37,620 nt of DNA from an uncultured Oscillospiraceae bacterium (GTDB lineage: Bacteria; Bacillota; Clostridia; Oscillospirales; Ruminococcaceae). Positions 16,916 through 25,680 of the stretch are shown here, piece by piece; within the stretch, counting starts at the first letter, position 1; each line of letters begins with the position of its first letter. The position numbers were made by a program, and so were the translations under genes. The notes under the pieces were generated by a model. That model worked only from the letters and a program-made list of their open reading frames with translations, was not told the DNA's origin and made no database searches. The DNA is taken from positions 1 through 37,620 of the forward strand of contig CAJFOJ010000024.1 of NCBI GenBank assembly GCA_904396495.1, given 5' to 3'.

Positions 16916-17362
16916 ATGATTGTGAAAATGCAGGTCTTGTACACCGAAAAAAAAGAGGGGAAAGAGGGCAATCCCGAAATTATTGCAGAGAAGGTCAGTC
17001 GTGAATTTAAATGTAAGAGCGACCGCATCCCCCCTGCCTATCCCTGTGAAAAGGAAAGATTGGTTATTGTTATTTATGAACACTATGGTTCTCTTGACAA
17101 GAAGCTGATTGCATTTTGCGAGGATTTGGATAAAACGAGAGCGGAAAATGTAGCTCTGATCTCCCTTAATAAAGACGGTTCCTCCGATGTAAGCGATTTG
17201 AAGGCGATTTTTGATAAACACGGTGTCGCTATTTCTGGCGTTTTGGGGTTAGAGGTTAAGAAGGGGTTATTCGGTGCGGCAAAGGTAACGGATGACCAGT
17301 GCAAAGCAGCTGTCAAATTCGCAGAGGAACAAGTAAAGAAGCTCTTCGAGACAGCTTTATAA
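16916..17362 (+). CDS. Flavodoxin-like protein of unknown function
   Basis: The 148-residue sequence reads as an alternating alpha/beta flavodoxin-type fold. A first strand (MQVLYTEKKEG) is followed by a helix (EIIAEKVSREF), a strong strand RLVIVIYEHYG, a helix, another strand NVALISLN, and a long C-terminal amphipathic helix. The loop after the first strand, where flavodoxins have a T/S-rich phosphate-binding motif such as TGNT, is Lys/Glu-rich with no such pattern. FMN binding is therefore doubtful. AAAGGAG precedes the ATG at 16916; an in-frame ATG at 16928 is the alternative. It stands alone between two terminators. Confidence 0.7.
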   Translation: MIVKMQVLYTEKKEGKEGNPEIIAEKVSREFKCKSDRIPPAYPCEKERLVIVIYEHYGSLDKKLIAFCEDLDKTRAENVALISLNKDGSSDVSDLKAIFDKHGVAISGVLGLEVKKGLFGAAKVTDDQCKAAVKFAEEQVKKLFETAL

Positions 17363-17421
17363 TTACGAGCAATAGTCTTATTGGTACTTTGCAATTGTTT
17401 ACAGAGAAGAAGACAAAAATA

Positions 17422-17453
17422 AAAGGCGGACAGTAATTTTACTGTCCGCCTTT
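17422..17453. terminator. Terminator of the ilvBNC operon, shared with the convergent gene
   Basis: A perfect 14-bp stem, AAAGGCGGACAGTA (17422-17435) with TACTGTCCGCCTTT (17440-17453) and a four-base loop. On the minus strand the stem is followed by a T-rich tract, giving an efficient terminator for ilvC. On the plus strand only three T follow, so termination of the flavodoxin-like gene is weaker. Confidence 0.88.
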
Positions 17454-17469
17454 ACATAATCAATCATTA

Positions 17470-18516
<1,047 letters not shown>

Positions 18517-18524
18517 TCAGCGGG

Positions 18525-19019
18525 TTAATCTATCGTCAGTTGCTCATTGCCTTTTTCAAGGGCAATGGTTCCCGTGCGAATCACTTGTTTTAAGCCGTAT
18601 GGGCGGCAGAGGTCCAGTAGGTTTTCCAACCGATCGGTGGTGTCGCAGCACTCCAACGTAATGGAATTGCGGGTGATGTCGGCAATTTTTGCTCCAGCAA
18701 TTTTTGCCAACTCTGCAATTTCGCCCCGGGTTTGGCTTGTAGAATTTACCTTGATGAGCATCAGCTCACGGCTGACAATCTCATCAGGGGTAAAGTCCTT
18801 GAGTTTAATGACATCGATGAGCTTGTTGAGCTGTTTATTGATTTGCTCTACGACGTTTTCCTTGTCGTCGACGACGATGGTGATACAGGAGACGTCAGGC
18901 TGAGCCGTGGTGCCGACCGCCAGGCTTTCGATGTTAAATCCTCGGCGGGCAAACAGGCCGGAAACCCTTGACAGGACGCCGGGATGGTTTTCCACTAAGA
19001 CGGAAATGGTGTGTTTCAT
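18525..19019 (-). CDS. ilvN: Acetolactate synthase small (regulatory) subunit
   Basis: The 164-residue subunit starts with an ACT domain (TISVLVENHPGVLSRVSGLFARRGFNIESL) split here by the usual glycine-rich turn, and has the conserved C-terminal ALS_ss_C domain with SRELMLIKV. It activates the catalytic subunit and normally confers valine feedback inhibition. AAGGAGG is eight bases before the ATG and overlaps the end of ilvB, whose stop is only 15 bases upstream, so translation is probably coupled. Confidence 0.96.
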   Translation of the reverse strand: MKHTISVLVENHPGVLSRVSGLFARRGFNIESLAVGTTAQPDVSCITIVVDDKENVVEQINKQLNKLIDVIKLKDFTPDEIVSRELMLIKVNSTSQTRGEIAELAKIAGAKIADITRNSITLECCDTTDRLENLLDLCRPYGLKQVIRTGTIALEKGNEQLTID

Positions 19020-19034
19020 CGGTAGCGCCTCCTT

Positions 19035-20651
19035 TTACAACGTGGACTCCAAAGGATCCACTGTGACTTGAAGCAAAAACTGGCCTTTGGCTTGTAGAAG
19101 CGCGTCGATGGCTCTGTCTATCTCCCCATCGGAGTCAATACGCATAGCGGGGATTCGGTAAGCCTCTGCTAATTTTACGAAATCGGGGCTTCCATCCAAA
19201 AAGACAGCTGCCAGGTTGTTGTCATATTGCTTTGCTTGCAATTCCCGAACCATACCCAGGCGGTTGTTGCACATGACAATAATTTTAATTGGGATTTGAT
19301 GCTGGCAAATAGTGGCCAGTTCCATAGAAGACATCTGAAAAGAACCGTCGCCGCAGATGGCGATAACCTCGCGATCCGGGGAGGCGAGTTTTGCCCCCAT
19401 GGCCGCAGGGACCGAATATCCCATAGTCCCCATGCCGCCGGAGGTGAGAAAGCGTCCTTCTTGAAAGGCAAAACCGTTGGCAGCCCAGATTTGGTTCTGT
19501 CCTACATCCGCCACCAGTACGCTTCTCTTTTCCGCTTTTTCTGACAGCTTGTGGACCAAGAGCTTGGGATTCACAGCATTTTGCCGGTCAGATAAGTCAT
19601 ATTGGGTTGTAACCTTTACCTCGTTTAACTCGTCGATCCAACGGCCAAAGTCGGTTTCCTTCATTTCGTCGGTCAGCTGTTTGAGGATGAGTTTCACGTC
19701 GCCGACCACCGGAATAGTGGCCTCCACGTTTTTGCCGATTTCCGCCGGATCGATATCGATGTGAATTACTGTTTTTTTGTTGGAAATACTATCCGGGTTA
19801 GGTACCGAACGGTCTCCCACCCGGGAGCCCACCAGAATCAGCACATCGGCGTGACCAATGGCATAATTGGCAGGTTTGACACCGTGCATGCCGATCATGC
19901 CATAATCCAAAGGGTAATCGGCGGGAACTGCGCTAATCCCCATCATGGTATGTACAACCGGTAACCGTGTCTTTTTCGAAAAAGCCAGAAGCTCCTCTGT
20001 CGCCTTGGCACCGAAGACGCCGCCGCCAGCGCAGATGAGGGGGCGCTTTGCCTTGCGGATTACCTCCGCAGCTTTGCGGATTTGTCCCACATGGCCTTTG
20101 GTGCTGGGCTTATAAGAACGAATGTGGACGTCCTTGGGATAGGAAAAATCGATCATCGTCTTTTGGATGTCCACGGGGATGTCGATGAGAACGGGTCCGG
20201 GTCGCCCGGTGCCCGCGATATAGAACGCTTCCTTAAAAATGCGTCCGATTTGGGAAGGGTCTTTGACGAGGTAGCTGTGTTTGATAAAAGGCTCCACAGA
20301 GCCGGTGATGTCCACTTCCTGGAACACATCCCGCCCCAGTAACTCAGACGAGACCTGTCCTGTGATGGCGACCATTGGGATCGAGTCCATATAGGCTGTC
20401 GAAATACCGGTAATCAGATTGGTGGCACCTGGACCGGAAGTGACCACACAGACGCCGGGCTTTCCAGTCATACGGGCATAGCCGTTGGCGGCATGCCCCG
20501 CATTCTGTTCAGTGCGGACAAGAATATGCCGGATATCCGACTGACTCAACGCATCATAGAAAGGGCAGATAGCAGCTCCCGGATAGCCGAATACGACCTG
20601 TACGCCCTCCCGCTCTAGACAGGTAACGATTGCTTGACTCACGCTAATCAC
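19035..20651 (-). CDS. ilvB: Acetolactate synthase large (catalytic) subunit
   Basis: This ThDP- and FAD-dependent enzyme condenses two pyruvates, or pyruvate and 2-oxobutyrate, in the first common step of branched-chain amino acid synthesis. FGYPGAAICPFYDAL near the N terminus, the catalytic-glutamate region RTEQNAGHAANGYAR, and the ThDP-binding block GDGSFQMSSMELATI through NN are all present. The 538 residues are slightly shorter than usual but no domain is missing. The start is a GTG with AAGGAGG ten bases upstream. A promoter at 20729-20758 sits about 70 bases upstream; no T-box leader was seen. Confidence 0.96.
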   Translation of the reverse strand: MISVSQAIVTCLEREGVQVVFGYPGAAICPFYDALSQSDIRHILVRTEQNAGHAANGYARMTGKPGVCVVTSGPGATNLITGISTAYMDSIPMVAITGQVSSELLGRDVFQEVDITGSVEPFIKHSYLVKDPSQIGRIFKEAFYIAGTGRPGPVLIDIPVDIQKTMIDFSYPKDVHIRSYKPSTKGHVGQIRKAAEVIRKAKRPLICAGGGVFGAKATEELLAFSKKTRLPVVHTMMGISAVPADYPLDYGMIGMHGVKPANYAIGHADVLILVGSRVGDRSVPNPDSISNKKTVIHIDIDPAEIGKNVEATIPVVGDVKLILKQLTDEMKETDFGRWIDELNEVKVTTQYDLSDRQNAVNPKLLVHKLSEKAEKRSVLVADVGQNQIWAANGFAFQEGRFLTSGGMGTMGYSVPAAMGAKLASPDREVIAICGDGSFQMSSMELATICQHQIPIKIIVMCNNRLGMVRELQAKQYDNNLAAVFLDGSPDFVKLAEAYRIPAMRIDSDGEIDRAIDALLQAKGQFLLQVTVDPLESTL

Positions 20652-20686
20652 GTCTAAAACACCTCCTTGTACTTAAAATAATTCAC

Positions 20687-20720
20687 CTTTTCCAGAAAAA
20701 TAAATAGCTTTCTGAAAGAT
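20687..20720. promoter_or_regulatory. Two CodY-box-like sites in the ilvB leader
   Basis: Two 15-base sites at 20687-20701 (core TTCCAGAAAA) and 20706-20720 (core TTTCTGAAAG) each match 11 of 15 positions of the CodY consensus AATTTTCWGAAAATT. They lie just downstream of the predicted ilvB transcription start, a common place for CodY roadblock repression. The match level is modest in AT-rich DNA, and it is not known whether this genome has codY. Confidence 0.35.
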
Positions 20721-20728
20721 TATCTACA

Positions 20729-20758
20729 ATTATAATGCTTTTAAAGCCCATTCGTCAA
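20729..20758 (-). promoter_or_regulatory. Promoter of ilvBNC
   Basis: On the minus strand TTGACG (20758-20753), an 18-base spacer and a perfect TATAAT (20734-20729). Transcription would begin near 20722, giving a leader of about 70 bases before the ilvB GTG. Confidence 0.78.
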
Positions 20759-21012
20759 GACGGAAATCGGTTTTTTATGAATTTACTTATTTAAATTAGT
20801 AAAGTAAACAAGGAATATTCTGTTTGCGTTTTCGAAGTTGTATAAAAAAGAAGGAAAAGGCAATCATTTTGTTACGGAAAATAAAAAATTTTTTACAGGA
20901 AAGAAAACATAAAGAGTGAAAAAATTCGTTTTATAATAGTTAAAAATGAAAGAGAACAAATATTTGTTATGGAACAAAATCTTTTTTGTTTTCTACAGAA
21001 TGTTGAAAACTA

Positions 21013-21172
21013 TGTGGAAATGGTGGAATAATTCTCTGTATTTGCGGAAATGATAGTGGAAAAGTAAAGTTTTTTTCCACTTTTTGTGATCGAGTTTTGT
21101 TGTTTTTTTCATATGGGAAACTGTCACTTCTTTATTTTTACGGCATCTTCTTTACCCGCTAAAAGTGGAAAA
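21013..21172. repeat. Cluster of AGTGGAAAA 9-mers
   Basis: AGTGGAAAA occurs exactly at 21055-21063 and 21164-21172 and inverted as TTTTCCACT at 21073-21081. A related TGTGGAAAT lies at 21013-21021. Each is one mismatch from the general DnaA box TTWTNCACA read on the appropriate strand. The inverted pair at 21055-21081 forms a hairpin followed by TTTTT, so part of the repetition may simply be a terminator-like stem. Confidence 0.55.
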
Positions 21173-21190
21173 TACTTCTTTACTTTTTAC
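21127..21190. repeat. Three direct repeats of CTTCTTTA
   Basis: CTTCTTTA is found at 21127-21134, 21147-21154 and 21175-21182. The first and third copies extend to CTTCTTTATTTTTAC and CTTCTTTACTTTTTAC. They lie 90-145 bases upstream of the DUF177-rpmF promoter -35 and could be binding sites of a regulator or chance in T-rich DNA. Confidence 0.45.
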
Positions 21191-21271
21191 AAAAATTTTG
21201 CTATGATAATAATCTCTCCTCGTTTAGGTTCGGTGGTTTTGCAAAAACTTTGAAAAATCCCTATTTTGTGG

Positions 21272-21301
21272 TTGACAAATGGTTTTGTTATGTAATATAA
21301 T
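21272..21301 (+). promoter_or_regulatory. Promoter of the DUF177-rpmF operon
   Basis: Perfect -35 TTGACA (21272-21277), an 18-base spacer and perfect TATAAT (21296-21301). Transcription would start near 21308, about 20 bases before the first ATG. Confidence 0.88.
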
Positions 21302-21329
21302 TATCGTTGTGGCATTATGAGGTGTCGAA

Positions 21330-21821
21330 ATGAAAATTGATGTAAGACAGCTCTTTGACGTTGTCGGAGAACGGAAAACATTTGTGTTTTCTTTGGATTT
21401 GTCCGATGAGGAATACAACGGGGAATATCCTTTTCAGACGCCGGTGAAAGTTTCGGGGCAAATTGAAAATAGAGCCCAAGTGGTCAGGCTCGTTTTCAGT
21501 GTGAAATTTGTGCTGAAGCTTCATTGTGACCGCTGTATGGAGGAATTTGAACGGACGTATGACTTTTCATTTCAGCATGTGCTGGTGAAAGCGCTCAATA
21601 CCGAGAACGATGAGTATGTCGTGTGTCAGGATAATCAGCTTGATATAGATGAGCTGGTGCGTGCCGACTTGTTTTTGGAACTTCCAAACAAGGTGCTTTG
21701 CAGGGAAGACTGCAAGGGGCTTTGCGGGCAGTGCGGCAAGAATTTAAATTTTGACAGCTGCGAATGCGAGAAAAAACCAATTGACCCGAGACTTGCAGTT
21801 TTGGGAAAATTGCTGGAATAG
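21330..21821 (+). CDS. DUF177 (YceD-like) protein
   Basis: The 163-residue protein has the YceD/DUF177 layout. An N-terminal beta-rich region leads to LHCDRCMEEF with a CxxC pair, followed by a C-terminal segment with CREDCKGLCGQCGKN and CEC that could bind a metal. The family is almost always encoded just before rpmF, as here (44 bases upstream), and is linked to large-subunit rRNA accumulation in some bacteria and plants. The ATG lies only about 20 bases after the predicted transcription start; its ribosome site (GAGGTG) is short. Confidence 0.92.
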   Translation: MKIDVRQLFDVVGERKTFVFSLDLSDEEYNGEYPFQTPVKVSGQIENRAQVVRLVFSVKFVLKLHCDRCMEEFERTYDFSFQHVLVKALNTENDEYVVCQDNQLDIDELVRADLFLELPNKVLCREDCKGLCGQCGKNLNFDSCECEKKPIDPRLAVLGKLLE

Positions 21822-21865
21822 GGACGAGTCTGTTCCTGATTGCGCAATGTTAAGGAGGTGTTAAC

Positions 21866-22048
21866 ATGGCAGTACCAAAGAGAAAAGTATCGAAGGCCAG
21901 AAGAGACAAGAGACGTTCCAATGTTTGGAAGCTTGATGCGCCTGCTTTCTCCAAATGCACTCAGTGCGGCGAGTTGAAAGCCCCGCATAAAGTTTGTGGA
22001 AACTGCGGTTATTACAAAGGCGTAGAGGTCATCAAAAAAGAAGCGTAA
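21866..22048 (+). CDS. rpmF: 50S ribosomal protein L32
   Basis: The 60-residue product is L32. It opens MAVPKRKVSKARRDKRRS and has two CxxC pairs (CTQC and CGNC), so it is the zinc-binding form. AAGGAGG lies seven bases before the ATG. It follows the DUF177 gene in the usual pair and is closed by a terminator-like hairpin. Confidence 0.98.
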   Translation: MAVPKRKVSKARRDKRRSNVWKLDAPAFSKCTQCGELKAPHKVCGNCGYYKGVEVIKKEA

Positions 22049-22092
22049 GCTTTGACCTGTCGATGGATTCGATTTAAATAGTGCAACCTGTT

Positions 22093-22128
22093 GCCCGATG
22101 AGCTACCGCTTAATCGGGCGATTTTTTT
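22093..22128 (+). terminator. Terminator after rpmF
   Basis: GCCCGAT (22093-22099) pairs with ATCGGGC (22113-22119) around a 13-base loop, and seven T follow after a two-base gap. The stem is short but GC-rich. Confidence 0.75.
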
Positions 22129-22206
22129 CTGACCATTTTTGGTAGCTGTTTTATCATGTTAGAAAGGATGCGCCGGCCTTCTAAAAGGGTGGCAAAGGTA
22201 CGTGGT

Positions 22207-23517
22207 ATGAGCGTTGTCATTTCTGGTATCGAAAAACACAGTCCAGCCGCCAAGGCGGACATCCATCCAGGGGACCGACTTGTTTCCATCAATGGAAACA
22301 AAATTGTTGACGTGCTGGATTACCGGTTTTATATGATGGAGAAAAAGCTCAAGCTGGTGCTTGACAGCGGTGGAAGGGAAAAAAAGGTGGTCGTCCGGAA
22401 AAAGGATGAGTACGACGATTTGGGGCTTTTATTTGACACTTATTTGATGGATAAGCAGCGGTCCTGCCGCAACCAGTGTGTTTTCTGCTTTATCGACCAA
22501 ATGCCCCCCGGTATGCGTCAAACCCTTTATTTTAAGGATGACGACGCCAGGATGTCCTTTCTCTACGGAAATTACATCACTTTAACGAATTTGTCCGAGC
22601 ACGATATCGAGCGGACCATTAAAATGAAAATTTCTCCCATTAACGTGTCGGTCCACACGACGAACCCTGAACTTCGTTGTAAAATGATGCACAACCGGTT
22701 TGCCGGAGATGCCTTAAAAACCCTTTGGCGGTTTGCGGAGGCGGGGATTTCTTTGAACACCCAGTTGGTGCTCTGTCCCGGCCTCAACGACGGGCCAGAG
22801 CTTATCCGAAGCCTTAACGATTTAAAAACGCTGGGGGATAGCCTGCTCACCGTCTCTTGCGTACCGGTGGGGTTAACCAAATTTAGAGACGGACTGTTTC
22901 CTTTGCGGCCCTACACCAAAGAGGAGGCGGGTGCAACTATTGACCTTATCGACCGATTTGGGGACGAACAGTTCAAATCGACTGGAAACCGGCTTTTTTA
23001 TGCTGCGGACGAGTTTTACATCAAGGCAGAGAGGTCCATCCCCAATGCGGAATTTTACGGCGATTTTAACCAGTTAGAAAATGGTGTCGGCATCATCGCT
23101 TTGCAGCAGCAGCAGTTTTTAGAGGCCATGGAGGAATTTGAACCGGACAGTAAAGAGCGCAATCTGACGGTGGCTACTGGAGTAGCCGCGGCGCCTTTCA
23201 TCCAGAAATTGGTTGACGAAGCCCGGAAAAAATGGCATAATCTAAATTGTAAGGTCATTGCGGTGGAAAACCGATTTTTTGGGGAAAATATTACCGTCGC
23301 TGGCCTGATTACTGGCAGGGATCTGATGGAACAAGTCAAAGACGAGGTCATGGGGGATAAAATTTTAATTCCCGCTGAAATGCTCCGGTATCAGGGCGAT
23401 TTGTTCCTTGACGACGTTTCCCTCACAGAGGTGGAAGAAGTTTTGGGGTGTCCCCTCATCCCGGTAGAGGCCGATGGATATGAAGTGCTGAGAAATCTGC
23501 TTGGGGAAGAAAACTAG
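22207..23517 (+). CDS. DUF512 radical-SAM/PDZ protein
   Basis: The 436-residue protein begins with a PDZ-like domain (HSPAAKADIHPGDRLVSING). A radical-SAM-type cysteine motif C-x3-C-x2-C follows at C87, C91 and C94 (CRNQCVFCF), then VSVHTTNPELR. The C-terminal DUF512 region contains VATGVAAAPF and DVSLTEVEEVLG. It probably holds a 4Fe-4S cluster and uses SAM, but I know of no assigned reaction. The ATG at 22207 has AAAGG eight bases upstream; an in-frame ATG at 22156 is preceded by no good site. It sits between rpmF and der, a neighbourhood that often holds this family in Clostridia. Confidence 0.88.
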   Translation: MSVVISGIEKHSPAAKADIHPGDRLVSINGNKIVDVLDYRFYMMEKKLKLVLDSGGREKKVVVRKKDEYDDLGLLFDTYLMDKQRSCRNQCVFCFIDQMPPGMRQTLYFKDDDARMSFLYGNYITLTNLSEHDIERTIKMKISPINVSVHTTNPELRCKMMHNRFAGDALKTLWRFAEAGISLNTQLVLCPGLNDGPELIRSLNDLKTLGDSLLTVSCVPVGLTKFRDGLFPLRPYTKEEAGATIDLIDRFGDEQFKSTGNRLFYAADEFYIKAERSIPNAEFYGDFNQLENGVGIIALQQQQFLEAMEEFEPDSKERNLTVATGVAAAPFIQKLVDEARKKWHNLNCKVIAVENRFFGENITVAGLITGRDLMEQVKDEVMGDKILIPAEMLRYQGDLFLDDVSLTEVEEVLGCPLIPVEADGYEVLRNLLGEEN

Positions 23518-23581
23518 ACAGATAGAGTGAAAAAGGAGCGGCTATCGGCCGCCCATTTTGGAAAGGACACGGAAAGCGAGT

Positions 23582-24913
23582 ATGGCAAAACCAATTGTCG
23601 CTATTGTTGGGCGGCCCAACGTGGGGAAATCAACTCTGTTTAACAAGCTGATCGGCCAGCGGCTCTCCATTGTGGAGGATACGCCTGGCGTGACCAGAGA
23701 CCGGATATACGCCGAGTGTGAGTGGCTCAATCATGAATTTATGCTGGTGGACACAGGGGGGATCGAGCCCTATTCTGAGGATGTGATTCTTTCCCAGATG
23801 CGCCGGCAGGCCGAGGTGGCCATTGGAAGCGCCAGCGTCATCATTTTGGTGACTGATGTGCGTTCCGGAGTGACGGCCACCGACCAGGAAGTGGCAACCA
23901 TGCTTTTAAAAAGCGGCAAGCCCATTGTCCTCTGCGTCAACAAGGTGGACAGCATCGGCGACGTACCGCCGGAAGTGTATGAATTTTATAATCTGGGGCT
24001 TGGGGACCCGATCCCAGTTTCTTCCACCCATGGACACGGCACCGGCGATTTGCTGGATGAGGTTTTAAAGCACCTGCCGGAGGACGAAGGCGAAGAGTAT
24101 GGGGACGATGTCATCAAAGTGGCGGTCATTGGCAAGCCAAACGTTGGAAAATCTTCCCTCATTAACAAGATGGCAGGAGAAGAAAGGGTCATCGTATCCG
24201 ATATTGCGGGGACCACCCGGGATGCAGTGGACACGGTGGTGGAAAATGAGAGCGGCAAGTTCGTCTTTATCGACACGGCGGGAATTCGGAGGAAATCCAA
24301 GGTCTTGGAGAATATCGAGCGGTACAGTGTACTCCGCGCCTATATGGCGGTGGACAGAGCTGACGTATGCGTTATCGTCATCGATGCGACGGTTGGCTTT
24401 ACCGAGCAGGACAGTAAGGTGGCGGGATATGCCCACGAACAGGGAAAAGGCTGTATTGTCGCCGTCAACAAATGGGATGCCGTCGAGGACAAGACCGATA
24501 AGACAATGAAAGAGTTTACCGATAAGCTCAAAGTGGATTTCAGCTTTATGTCCTATGTACCGTTTTTGTTTATTTCTGCATTGACAGGGCAAAGGGTGAA
24601 TAAATTGTATGGGCTTATTCAGGAAGTGGCGGAGAAAAACGCCATACGGGTGACCACCGGCGCTTTAAATGACTTGCTTTCCTACGCCACGGCGCGGGTG
24701 CAGCCTCCGTCGGATAAGGGAAGACGCTTAAAAATTTATTACATCACCCAGGCGTCCACCAAGCCGCCGACCTTCGTGGCGTTTGTCAACCGGAGGGAAC
24801 TATTCCATTTTTCCTATCAGCGGTATCTGGAAAACCAAATCCGGGAGACTTTCGATTTACAGGGGACACCTATCCGCTTTATTGTCAGGGAGCGGGACAG
24901 AAACGATACCTAG
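23582..24913 (+). CDS. der: Ribosome biogenesis GTPase Der (EngA)
   Basis: Der has two tandem GTPase domains followed by a KH-like domain and acts in 50S subunit assembly. The first domain has GRPNVGKST near residue 10, DTGG and NKVD; the second has [13 protein letters not shown] and NKWD. The 443-residue length is typical. The ATG at 23582 is in the expected place, with a purine-rich GGAAAG upstream; an in-frame ATG at 23558 would only add eight residues. Followed by plsY after 33 bases. Confidence 0.98.
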   Translation: MAKPIVAIVGRPNVGKSTLFNKLIGQRLSIVEDTPGVTRDRIYAECEWLNHEFMLVDTGGIEPYSEDVILSQMRRQAEVAIGSASVIILVTDVRSGVTATDQEVATMLLKSGKPIVLCVNKVDSIGDVPPEVYEFYNLGLGDPIPVSSTHGHGTGDLLDEVLKHLPEDEGEEYGDDVIKVAVIGKPNVGKSSLINKMAGEERVIVSDIAGTTRDAVDTVVENESGKFVFIDTAGIRRKSKVLENIERYSVLRAYMAVDRADVCVIVIDATVGFTEQDSKVAGYAHEQGKGCIVAVNKWDAVEDKTDKTMKEFTDKLKVDFSFMSYVPFLFISALTGQRVNKLYGLIQEVAEKNAIRVTTGALNDLLSYATARVQPPSDKGRRLKIYYITQASTKPPTFVAFVNRRELFHFSYQRYLENQIRETFDLQGTPIRFIVRERDRNDT

Positions 24914-24946
24914 TTTGGAGAGTATGGAAGAGAGAGGATCGTTATT

Positions 24947-25597
24947 ATGGAGCTTTTTCGGCTGATACTGTCGGTTGTTTTAGCTGGGGTGCTGGCCTAT
25001 CTGATTGGCAGCGTTAACTTTGCCATTATAGTATCCAAGCTGTTTGCCCAGAAGGATATCCGGGACTATGGAAGCGGCAACGCCGGTATGACCAACGTGC
25101 TGCGGACCTTTGGAAAACTGCCCGCAGTTGTCACCACTGTCGGCGATTTTTGCAAGGGCATCATCGCCGTTTTACTGGGGCATTTGATTATCCGGTTTAT
25201 CGGCGGGGCGACCCAGGTGTTTTACGCCGATTACCTGATGGCGCTTTTGGCGCTGTTGGGCCATTGTTTTCCGGTGTTTTACGGATTTAAGGGCGGCAAG
25301 GGAATTTTGGTGTCTGCAGGCATTATCCTCATTTTAAACCCCATTGTATTTCTTGTGATTTTAGCGGTGTTTTGCGTTGTGGTTGCCATCAGCAAAATTG
25401 TTTCGCTGGCCTCCATCAGCGCGGCGGTCGCTTATCCCATTGTCACTCTTATACATGGGCTGATTGTCCATTCCGATGTGGTTTGGTTTGACACTCTATC
25501 GGCTCTCCTCATCGGTGGAATGGTCGTTTTTATGCATCGTTCCAACATTAAACGGCTTTTAAACGGCACTGAAAACAAGTTTGGAAAGAAAAAATAA
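24947..25597 (+). CDS. plsY: Acyl-phosphate:glycerol-3-phosphate acyltransferase
   Basis: PlsY makes lysophosphatidic acid from acyl phosphate, the first membrane step of phospholipid synthesis. The 216 residues hold several membrane helices and the three family motifs, including GSGNAGMTNVLRTFG (near 44-58) and GHCFPVFYGFKGGKG. It is followed by gpsA, which supplies its substrate glycerol 3-phosphate; the plsY-gpsA pairing is common. Confidence 0.96.
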   Translation: MELFRLILSVVLAGVLAYLIGSVNFAIIVSKLFAQKDIRDYGSGNAGMTNVLRTFGKLPAVVTTVGDFCKGIIAVLLGHLIIRFIGGATQVFYADYLMALLALLGHCFPVFYGFKGGKGILVSAGIILILNPIVFLVILAVFCVVVAISKIVSLASISAAVAYPIVTLIHGLIVHSDVVWFDTLSALLIGGMVVFMHRSNIKRLLNGTENKFGKKK

Positions 25598-25606
25598 GAA
25601 TTGTAA

Positions 25607-25646
25607 ATGCGGTGGGAAAGATGCCCGCCGCATCTTTCGATTTTTT
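25607..25646 (+). terminator. Possible weak terminator or attenuator between plsY and gpsA
   Basis: ATGCGGTGGG (25607-25616) pairs with CCCGCCGCAT (25624-25633) with one G-T pair and a seven-base loop. Six T (25641-25646) come seven bases later, so the spacing is poor. A second small hairpin, GCCGCT/AGCGGC, lies just before the gpsA ribosome site. Confidence 0.4.
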
Positions 25647-25680
25647 AAAAAGCCGCTGTAAGCGGCGGGAGGAATAAGAT

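Larger units (their letters stand above)
20760..21270. other. AT-rich intergenic region with repeated motifs, no gene seen
   Basis: About 500 bases between the divergent ilvB and DUF177 promoters carry no credible coding frame on either strand. The DNA is strongly AT-rich. It contains a TATAAT at 20932-20937 without a good -35, a 9-bp hairpin with T-run at 21055-21085, four DnaA-box-like 9-mers and three CTTCTTTA repeats. The plus strand from about 20944 to 21085 could form a small RNA ended by that hairpin. No T-box, riboswitch or leader peptide was recognised. Confidence 0.6.

Noticed and set aside
20900-21200. Chromosomal origin of replication in the AT-rich gap
   Set aside because: The 9-mers each miss the DnaA consensus by one base, and dnaA, dnaN, recF or gyr genes are not nearby.
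20652-21329. T-box or amino-acid riboswitch upstream of ilvB
   Set aside because: The T-box sequence AGGGTGGNACCGCG is absent on the minus strand, and the leader from the promoter is only about 70 bases.
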